Source: Chitinivibrionia bacterium (lineage in GTDB: Bacteria; Krumholzibacteriota; Krumholzibacteriia; WVZY01). Taken from it: 12,129 nt of DNA. Both the position numbers and the translations under genes were made by a program. Location of the stretch: positions 1 through 12,129 of the forward strand of contig JACQXT010000027.1 in NCBI GenBank assembly GCA_016208665.1, read 5' to 3'. Below are positions 6,561 to 12,129 of the stretch, one piece after another (position 1 is the stretch's first letter; the number at the start of each line of letters is the position of its first letter). Below the pieces are notes generated by a model. The model ran no database searches. It saw only the letters and a program-made list of their open reading frames with translations, and was not told where the DNA came from.

Positions 6561-7088
6561 ATGCCTGAGCAGGAAAGAATCGGGCTCATTATCGTAAATA
6601 CCGGAGACGGCAAGGGAAAAACCACGGCGGCCATGGGGGTGGCGCTTCGAGCGGCGGGCTGCAAGTTCAAGGTCCTCATGATCCAGTTTATCAAGGGCTC
6701 GTGGGACTACGGAGAGCTCCACTCGGCCGAGATGCTCGCTCCCTATTTCGAGATCGTCCCCATGGGCGAGGGATTCACGTGGGAAACGAACGACAAGGCG
6801 CGCGACACGCTCATCGCCCGGAAGGCCTGGGAGTTCTGCAAGGAGAAGATCCGGGCGAACGAACATGATATTCTGATATTCGATGAAATCAACAATGCGC
6901 TCGATTACGGCTATCTCGACGCGGCCGACGTCGTGGAGGCGGTGACGAACAAGCCCAAGCCCATGCACATCATTCTCACGGGAAGAGGCGCGCCGCAAAC
7001 ATTGATCGACGCAGCCGATCTCGTAACGGAAATGAAAGAAATCAAGCACCCGTTCGCGAAAGGCATCTACGCCCAGAAGGGGGGATAG
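6561..7088 (+). CDS. cobO: corrinoid adenosyltransferase, CobA/CobO/BtuR type
   Basis: A 175-residue P-loop protein that transfers the adenosyl group of ATP to the cobalt of cob(I)yrinic acid a,c-diamide or cob(I)alamin, in coenzyme B12 synthesis or salvage. Walker A is GDGKGKTT (residues 15-22) within the family's VNTGDGKGKTTAAMG opening. GSWDYGE (46-52) follows the second strand. The Walker-B-like strand is DILIFDEIN (103-111), and the TGRGAP motif (140-145) is characteristic of the family. Length is normal. The ATG at 6561 is chosen because GGGGTGG lies just upstream and family alignment begins here; a TTG at 6525 in frame would add 12 residues without a ribosome site. No other cobalamin gene is in the window, so a salvage role is possible. 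It is transcribed divergently from the merR-nifUS operon. Confidence 0.94.
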   Translation: MPEQERIGLIIVNTGDGKGKTTAAMGVALRAAGCKFKVLMIQFIKGSWDYGELHSAEMLAPYFEIVPMGEGFTWETNDKARDTLIARKAWEFCKEKIRANEHDILIFDEINNALDYGYLDAADVVEAVTNKPKPMHIILTGRGAPQTLIDAADLVTEMKEIKHPFAKGIYAQKGG

Positions 7089-7156
7089 AGTTCTAGCAAG
7101 GCTCTGTAGCCTGAGCGAGAAGGACGATCGGCTGACGAACCGTTCGCGCGGAGCGA

Positions 7157-7190
7157 GGGGAGATCGCCCGCCGCAGGCGGGAAGCTCCCC
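7157..7190. repeat. two-part GC-rich hairpin between cobO and the SDR gene
   Basis: GGGGAG (7157-7162) pairs with CTCCCC (7185-7190), and inside it CCCGCC (7167-7172) pairs with GGCGGG (7176-7181) around a GCA loop. No T-run follows, so termination is uncertain; it may attenuate or stabilise the transcript. Apart from this, the 160 bases between the two genes show nothing recognisable. Confidence 0.55.
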
Positions 7191-7248
7191 GATGCGGGCG
7201 CGGGTGAGGAAGCCGATCATCCTTCTCCTAACACAAACAGGAGCAATC

Positions 7249-8040
7249 ATGAATCTTGGAATATCCGGAAAAGTGGCGGCGGTCGCGGCCGCAAGTCAGG
7301 GATTGGGATTCGCCGCGGCGCACGCGCTGGCGGAAGAGGGCGCAAAGGTCGGCATCTGTTCGAGGGACAAAGCAAGAATAGACGCGGCCGCGGAGAAGAT
7401 ACGAACCGCAACCGGCGCCGACGTGGCATCGTTCGCCGCCGATCTCGCAGACGCCGATGCGGCGGCAGAATTCGTCAAGAGCGTGGCGGAGCGTTTCGGG
7501 CGCCTCGACATTCTCGTCACGAATGCCGGCGGCCCTCCGCCGGGCGGCGTGGACGAACTCGCGCGCGAATCCGTGGAGCGCGGTTTTCGCCTCACGCTCC
7601 TCAGCGCCATCACGATGATCAAGACGGCGATCCCTTATATGAAGAAAAGCGAATGGGGCCGCATCGTGAATATAACTTCGGTGACCGTAAAGCAGCCTGA
7701 AACAACACTGCTCATGTCCAATACCATGCGATCGGCGCTCATCGGTTTTTCGAAATCCATTTCGATGGAACTCGCGCGGGACAACATACTCATCAACAAC
7801 GTCGCACCCGGCTATACGCGCACGGAACGCCTCACCCAGCTCGCGGGAGATCTTGCGAAGCGAAAGAGCACCGCGCCTGCCGATGTTTTCAAGGAGTGGG
7901 AAAGCCACATACCCATGGGTCGGCTCGGGGACCCAAGCGAGCTCGCCGCCGCCATTGCGTTCCTCGCTTCGGAACGTGCGAGCTATATCACCGGCGTGAC
8001 CGTCCAGGTGGACGGCGGGTTCATCAAGGGGATCATGTAA
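7249..8040 (+). CDS. SDR-fold oxidoreductase-like protein lacking the catalytic Tyr and Lys
   Basis: A 263-residue Rossmann-fold protein of the short-chain dehydrogenase/reductase superfamily, closest to the FabG-like branch. The cofactor loop reads AAASQGLG (13-20) in place of TGxxxGIG; NAGG (92-95) and the NITS serine (S144) are present. The usual YxxxK is replaced: alignment through the following A-L places S157 at the Tyr position and R161 at the Lys position (LLMSNTMRSALIGFSKS). VAPGYTRTERL (185-195) and the C-terminal ITGVTVQVDGGF (247-258) are normal. A FabG-like subgroup without the standard tetrad is known, so this is probably an inherited trait rather than damage. The substrate cannot be told. 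ATG 7249 is chosen for the AGGAG 6 bases upstream; 19 upstream in-frame codons lack family similarity. It follows cobO by 160 bases and may be independently transcribed. Confidence 0.9.
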   Translation: MNLGISGKVAAVAAASQGLGFAAAHALAEEGAKVGICSRDKARIDAAAEKIRTATGADVASFAADLADADAAAEFVKSVAERFGRLDILVTNAGGPPPGGVDELARESVERGFRLTLLSAITMIKTAIPYMKKSEWGRIVNITSVTVKQPETTLLMSNTMRSALIGFSKSISMELARDNILINNVAPGYTRTERLTQLAGDLAKRKSTAPADVFKEWESHIPMGRLGDPSELAAAIAFLASERASYITGVTVQVDGGFIKGIM

Positions 8041-8054
8041 CTGCAAGATAAAGC

Positions 8055-8083
8055 TTGAATACAGGTTACGCGCATAGTATCAT
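8055..8083 (+). promoter_or_regulatory. sigma-70-type promoter of the large exported-protein gene
   Basis: TTGAAT (8055-8060), a 17-base spacer and TATCAT (8078-8083) closely match the consensus. A start near 8090 would leave a leader of about 180 bases before ATG 8272. The leader includes TTCTTC-AAA-GAAGAA and the nested short complementary pairs AGCCG/CGGCT and CATTC/GAATG between about 8125 and 8178. No known riboswitch was recognised there. Confidence 0.5.
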
Positions 8084-8271
8084 TAAGGCAGCAAAAAACC
8101 GTCTTTCTTCAAAGAAGAACTGCATGAAGCCGGGCTCATTCTGTTGGCGCTCATACCATGAATGGGCGTAAGTCGGCTGTTTCTATAGAGATGAGCAATA
8201 CATGTGGTTCCCCACCATCTACGAGGTGCTGTCAGTCACTCACCACATCATGAGTCAAGAGGGGGTACGTC

Positions 8272-10527
8272 ATGAGAATTCGAATCGGTCTCGTGTGCGT
8301 CATTATCGCAGTTGCAGGTCTGCTTGTTCCTCGCGCAGCGGGTTCCAGGGAAACTGCGGCCGCGCGATCCACACAGGGAATGGATCAGGCGCGCCAGGTG
8401 CTCGTCTTCGACGGGAGTCCGGTTCATAACGTGGGAGAACTCCACATGCACATGAGCAACTGGGGGATGTTCGGCTCCATGCCGAATACCGGGATGCCGT
8501 TCGCGTTCGCACCCTCCGCCGAATGGCCGGCAGGCAGCGGCGTGGAGCATCTGTTCTCCGGCGGCATTTGGGTAGGCGCGCTCAAGAGCGGCGTTCCGCA
8601 AGTCACCACCTCGACGTTCGAGAGCGAGTTCAGGCCGACGCAGGACCCGATTGACATTGTCTATCGAAGCGCGGAGGGCGCCCCTCAGGGCGACCGTTTT
8701 CCGTTTCCGGGCGCCGACGATGACGGCGACGGGTCGTATGACGAGGACTGGCTGGACGGGCACGACAACGACGGGGACGCTCTCATCGACGAAGACTTCG
8801 CCGCCGTTTCAACTCAGATGTTCAGCCGATGGTACACCGATAACAATCCTCTTTCAAAAGAGCAATATCCGGCCCACGACCCTCTCGACATCATGGTTCG
8901 GGAGGAGAGCTACCAGTGGGCGGATGATGAGTTCGACGATTTTGTCGGGATAGAATACGTGATTACCAATATAGGCGACGATGTTCTCGAGAATGTGTAT
9001 ATCGCCCTATTCGCCGATCCCGATATAGGAAAAAGAGCCACCAGCCAAAACTGGTTGGACGACGCCGCGGGATTCTCCGACCAGCTTCTCTGCACGCCGC
9101 TCGGCGCGGCCGGATTCCAGACGGCGTATGCGTACGACTACGACGGCGACGGAGGCCAGGCGCCCAGCTACATCGGCATCATGATCCTCGACCACCTCGT
9201 CGACCCGACGGGCGAATACGCTCCGAGCGAGGTCGGCGTGGCGTCCTTTCACCATTTCCGGGGCGAGCAGTCGTATGAAGAGGGCGGCGATCCGACCAAC
9301 GATTTCGAACGCTATGAGCTGATGTCGTCCGGGTCGATCGATCGCGACGGCGATTCCCCCGGCGATTACAGAATGCTCATATCGGTCGGGCCGTTCAAAG
9401 AGCTCGCGCCCGGGCAGGAGCTCGTTATCAGGGCGGCCGTCGTGGCGGGCCAGGGATTGGCCGGGCTGCTTCAAAATGCCGCCAGAGCCCAGCTCGCCTT
9501 CAACGGCAAGTGGTTCGATATCGACGAAGAACTCCTGACCGGCATAGCGGGACGTGAAACGCCGGTTACGGGCCCCGCCACGGGAATCGTGATCGATCGC
9601 TGCGATCCGAACCATGACGATCCCATCAACGTTCCGCGAGGAGTCACGGTTTGGACCAACGACGATTGCGAGGATGAATTGTTCCGGGCCGAAGCATGCA
9701 AGTACGGCGCCCAAGACAGCCTCATATACAAAACCGGCGTCGCCGGCAAGGAAACCAACGTCAACTGGACCATTTCGGATGAGATGCCGGCCGTCACGAG
9801 AACCGCATACATGGATATAAAGCCGGGATCGTACCCCAATCCGTTCAACCTCCATCTCTTCGAATTCATGCTCGGGGATAATCCGAAAAAGGGCGGCGTT
9901 CTGCCGATAGCCGTTCTTGGCCAGGAAACGTTCGATGTTCACGATATCGACGTTTCGACGCTCCGCCTCGAAGGCGCCGCGCCGCTGCCTCACGGTCAGG
10001 ATTATGAAGATGTGGCCTCGGTATCCGGAAACACCGGCTGCCCGTTCACGTCCGATGAAACGGACGGTTTCCCGGACCTCATGTTGAAGTTCAGGAATAT
10101 CGAGGTGGCGGCTGGCATCGTGCAAAACGGCCTGATACTCGAAGATGGAATGCAGCTCACGCTCACGGGAAACATGATGGACGGCACGCCGTTCGCGGCG
10201 CATGATTGCGTGAAACTCGTCGGCGAGGGGCAAGGGCCTCCGGACGATCAGGAGCGCGGCAAGAAAGGCCCGACTCTGCGGCAACCGTCTCCGAATCCGT
10301 TCAACCCCGTTGCGCGGATCTCGTACTATCTGCCCGAAGAGGGGCACGTGCGTATTGCCGTGTTCGATGTCGCAGGAAAGCTTGTGGAACTGCTGTACGA
10401 GGGGTATCAAACCGCCGGCGAGCAGTCGGTGGAATGGGACGGCAGCAGGCAGGCGAGCGGATTGTACTTCTACCGTCTCGAGGCAAACGGACAGGTGGAT
10501 GTCAAGCGGGCCGTGCTGATTAAATAA
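8272..10527 (+). CDS. large exported protein with acidic Ca-binding-like repeats and FlgD/T9SS-type C-terminal domain
   Basis: A 751-residue secreted protein of unknown function. Residues 1-24 are a signal peptide (MRIRIG, a hydrophobic core, then RAAG). Residues about 40-330 form a beta-rich region with the LFSGGIWVGA motif common in exported proteins of FCB-type phyla. Within it, about 148-178 holds two acidic units, DDDGDGSYDED and DNDGDALIDED, which resemble dockerin/thrombospondin-type calcium loops. Residues about 514-650 start MDIKPGSYPNPFN and continue with GGVLPIAVLGQETFDV, a domain shared with many exported proteins. Residues about 668-751 (QPSPNPFNP to KRAVLIK) are a FlgD-Ig-like domain also used as a type IX sorting signal. 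Whether this cell has such a secretion system cannot be seen here. The start has GGGGG 7 bases upstream. The SppA-like and membrane-protein genes downstream are co-oriented. Confidence 0.88.
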   Translation: MRIRIGLVCVIIAVAGLLVPRAAGSRETAAARSTQGMDQARQVLVFDGSPVHNVGELHMHMSNWGMFGSMPNTGMPFAFAPSAEWPAGSGVEHLFSGGIWVGALKSGVPQVTTSTFESEFRPTQDPIDIVYRSAEGAPQGDRFPFPGADDDGDGSYDEDWLDGHDNDGDALIDEDFAAVSTQMFSRWYTDNNPLSKEQYPAHDPLDIMVREESYQWADDEFDDFVGIEYVITNIGDDVLENVYIALFADPDIGKRATSQNWLDDAAGFSDQLLCTPLGAAGFQTAYAYDYDGDGGQAPSYIGIMILDHLVDPTGEYAPSEVGVASFHHFRGEQSYEEGGDPTNDFERYELMSSGSIDRDGDSPGDYRMLISVGPFKELAPGQELVIRAAVVAGQGLAGLLQNAARAQLAFNGKWFDIDEELLTGIAGRETPVTGPATGIVIDRCDPNHDDPINVPRGVTVWTNDDCEDELFRAEACKYGAQDSLIYKTGVAGKETNVNWTISDEMPAVTRTAYMDIKPGSYPNPFNLHLFEFMLGDNPKKGGVLPIAVLGQETFDVHDIDVSTLRLEGAAPLPHGQDYEDVASVSGNTGCPFTSDETDGFPDLMLKFRNIEVAAGIVQNGLILEDGMQLTLTGNMMDGTPFAAHDCVKLVGEGQGPPDDQERGKKGPTLRQPSPNPFNPVARISYYLPEEGHVRIAVFDVAGKLVELLYEGYQTAGEQSVEWDGSRQASGLYFYRLEANGQVDVKRAVLIK

Positions 10528-10531
10528 TTTC

Positions 10532-10549
10532 CCGGGGCGATTGCTCCGG
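10532..10549 (+). terminator. short hairpin after the exported-protein gene, weak terminator candidate
   Basis: CCGGGGC pairs with GCTCCGG around a GATT loop (one G-T pair), starting five bases after the TAA stop. The position suits termination or mRNA 3' end protection, but there is no T-run after it, so read-through into the next gene is likely. Confidence 0.25.
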
Positions 10550-10578
10550 ATTACGACATTCGTTTGCGGATATTCTAC

Positions 10579-11040
10579 ATGAGCCTTCACGGAGCGGCGA
10601 ACTGGAAGGTCCGGCTCAAGCCGGCGGCTCCCGTTCGTACTCATCTGCTGCTGGCGGCGTGCGCCTGGTCGATCGTCGGAAGCGTTCTGGTTGTTCTCGG
10701 GTTTTACTGGGTGCACGCCGCCGGCAGCACATCAAGCTACCTGGTCCTCGCGATCGCGATCGGGTACGCCAAATCCCGCTTTGTTCTGGACAATGCCGCC
10801 CGGCGCGCCGCCGCCAGGATCGTGGAGCGCGGCGACGGCAAGTGCGCCGGCGGATTCTTCTCCTACAAGAGCTGGCTTCTCGTCGCGGCGATGGCCTTGG
10901 CCGGACGCTTCCTCCGCTCGGGGCTGGTGTCGCAGCTCCTCCTGGGATTCATATACGTTGCCGTCGGCAGCGCCCTCCTGATATCGAGCCGCCTGTTCTG
11001 GCGAAGCTACACCGAAAGAGCGAAAAATGGTGCGCAATAG
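10579..11040 (+). CDS. small integral membrane protein, function unknown
   Basis: A 153-residue basic membrane protein with about four hydrophobic segments: residues 22-43, 53-65, 98-109 and 117-137. Between the second and third lies a charged, conserved-looking block: SRFVLDNAARRAAARIVERGDGKCAGGFFSYKSW (residues 66-99, in pieces). The RGDG-x-C-x-GGFFS-x-KSW pattern and the final SRLFWRSY look like features of a real family; I recall similar uncharacterised proteins but cannot name a domain. ATG 10579 is preferred over a TTG at 10564 because it is the first canonical start; upstream there is only a weak GCGGA. It lies 51 bases after the exported-protein gene and may be co-transcribed with it. 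The codon use and GC content match its neighbours, which supports it being real. Confidence 0.75.
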   Translation: MSLHGAANWKVRLKPAAPVRTHLLLAACAWSIVGSVLVVLGFYWVHAAGSTSSYLVLAIAIGYAKSRFVLDNAARRAAARIVERGDGKCAGGFFSYKSWLLVAAMALAGRFLRSGLVSQLLLGFIYVAVGSALLISSRLFWRSYTERAKNGAQ

Positions 11041-11203
11041 CCGGTGTTTCTTGTAACATCCCGGCACGGGATTGCGTATTCCTTTTCATATTCCCGGTTG
11101 CGATGTACGGTTATTTCCAATGATTACCCCTGTATCGGTGCGGGCGCCATCACGGCCCCCTGCGATGTGGCAGCCCCATGATCGGCGTATCAAGGAGGAT
11201 TTC

Positions 11204-12129
11204 ATGAATCGTCATGCGGTCTGTGCGGTTCTGTTGGTCCTGGTGTTCGCCCTCGCGTTCCCCGCCGTCTCCGGCGCGGAAATCCAGACTCAACTCCCGT
11301 CGTATTATTCTCTTCTCGATTTCAACTTTACCAGCCCCGGGGCGCGCGCGACCGCCGTCGGCGGATTCGCCAACCCGGCCGTCTACCGAATGCTGCCGGG
11401 CGGCGAGGTCTCCTATTTCTGGTCGGACGAGAACGCGCAGCTCAAGTCCATCAACCGCTGGGGCCTCTTCTTCGGATCGGAGCACCTGGGATTCAGCGCG
11501 CTTCGCTCGAAAGGCCTCGACGGCTCCCTCGGCGACGTGAGCGTCGTCGATTATCGCCTGTCGTTTTCGATGGGCGACAGGAAGTCCAGCGTGGGGCTCG
11601 CCTACGGATGGTCGAGCGGCGACGAGACGGCGTTCGCGAGAACGAGAGTCATCCAAGCCGGCATGATGCGGCGGTTCGGCCGCTATCTGTCGCTCGGTCT
11701 CGCCGGAACGTTTTCAACGCAACGTGATGACCGCATCGGACTTGCCGATGTGGCCGTCCGCCCTCTGGGGAACGACATGCTCACGATCTTCGGCGACGGA
11801 GAGATGGGCAGGAACACGAGGCTCAAGGACGCCCGCTGGAGCGCGGGAGCGATGGCGGAACTCGTGCCGGGAGTGTGCCTCACCGGGCGCTATTTCGACG
11901 ATGAATCGTTCGCGTTCTCCCTGGGGTTCAGCTTCGGGTCCGTCGGCACCGCCGCCGGCCTCCGGTACGACGCCAACAGCGATTTCAGCCATACGATATA
12001 CGGCGTCCGCCTCGGGTACAACGAGCGTAACGTGTTCGATACGTATCTCAAGAAGGAAAAGAGTTATCTCGCGATGGAATTGAAAGGGCCCATGCAGTAC
12101 CGGCGCTACCGGCTGTTCGACGACGGGCA
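11204..12129 (+). CDS. exported protein, N-terminal part of a probable SppA-type (S49) protease, 3' end outside window
   Basis: The frame is open from ATG 11204 through the window end, giving 308 residues. AAGGAGG sits 6 bases upstream of the start. Residues 1-25 are a signal peptide (basic MNRH, a long hydrophobic core, then VSGA). From residue 40 to about 280 the sequence has alternating polar and hydrophobic strands with aromatic and glycine residues, such as GLAYGWSSGDE, SLGLAGTFSTQ and FSFGSVGTAAGLRYD, as in outer-membrane beta-barrel or barrel-like proteins. An early PGARATAVGG motif is typical of PorV-like or FadL-like exported proteins. At about 283-308, KKEKSYLAMELKGPMQYRRYRLF resembles the first strand of the SppA/S49 signal-peptide-peptidase domain. 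The catalytic part would lie beyond the edge, so a stand-alone barrel protein remains possible. Confidence 0.75.
   Translation, partial: MNRHAVCAVLLVLVFALAFPAVSGAEIQTQLPSYYSLLDFNFTSPGARATAVGGFANPAVYRMLPGGEVSYFWSDENAQLKSINRWGLFFGSEHLGFSALRSKGLDGSLGDVSVVDYRLSFSMGDRKSSVGLAYGWSSGDETAFARTRVIQAGMMRRFGRYLSLGLAGTFSTQRDDRIGLADVAVRPLGNDMLTIFGDGEMGRNTRLKDARWSAGAMAELVPGVCLTGRYFDDESFAFSLGFSFGSVGTAAGLRYDANSDFSHTIYGVRLGYNERNVFDTYLKKEKSYLAMELKGPMQYRRYRLFDDG

Noticed and set aside
9007..10716. 569-codon open frame opposite the exported-protein gene
   Set aside because: It lacks any recognisable domain and crosses two plus-strand genes that have signal peptide, domains and ribosome sites.
11041..11203. TCCCG-GCA-CGGGA hairpin and a weak promoter before the SppA-like gene
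   Set aside because: The stem is only 5 pairs without a T-run, and the promoter-like boxes are poor matches; nothing else is seen in this gap.

Overview
The window reads as an ordinary chromosomal stretch from an uncultured-type, GC-rich bacterium that exports proteins. The best lineage hint is the 751-residue exported protein at 8272-10527. It ends in a FlgD-Ig-like / type-IX-secretion-style C-terminal domain and carries acidic DxDxDG-type repeats. That combination is common in Fibrobacterota-Chlorobiota-Bacteroidota relatives and candidate phyla such as Eisenbacteria, Krumholzibacteriota, Zixibacteria or Latescibacterota. This placement is inference; the window has no rRNA, ribosomal protein or other phylogenetic marker.

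Layout, left to right. (1) 1-1194, plus strand: 3' part of an AT-rich DUF418/YeiB-like membrane protein gene cut by the window edge. (2) 1191-3242, minus strand: a GC-rich 683-residue polytopic membrane protein resembling GT-C glycosyltransferases, convergent with the first gene and sharing a TTAA with it. (3) 3243-3709: a gene-free stretch of about 470 bases holding three separate perfect or near-perfect inverted repeats, a possible promoter for the GT-C gene and the terminator of the next operon. (4) 6232 down to 3710, minus strand: a tight three-gene operon, merR-like regulator - nifU - nifS, for iron-sulfur cluster assembly. The regulator carries a C-terminal four-cysteine cluster and may do the job that IscR does for isc operons. 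(5) 6233-6560: divergent control region with a promoter for each direction, a repeated ACGTTW motif and an AT-rich palindrome. (6) 6561-8040, plus strand: a CobO/BtuR-type corrinoid adenosyltransferase and an atypical SDR protein that lacks the catalytic Tyr and Lys. (7) 8272-12129, plus strand: the large exported protein, a small conserved-looking membrane protein, and the 5' part of an exported protein that looks like the barrel-like N-terminal region of an SppA-type protease, cut by the window end.

The functional core is the merR-nifU-nifS operon. NifS releases sulfur from cysteine, NifU is the scaffold, and the regulator probably senses cluster or metal status. No nitrogenase genes are present, so a general Fe-S role is more likely than nitrogen fixation. 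The right-hand genes point to cell-envelope and secreted functions. I see no CRISPR array, tRNA, rRNA, transposase, phage gene or recognisable defence system. The most unusual items are the cysteine-bearing regulator ahead of nifUS, the inverted-repeat cluster at 3269-3526, the catalytically incomplete SDR, and the sharp composition change at 1191-1194.
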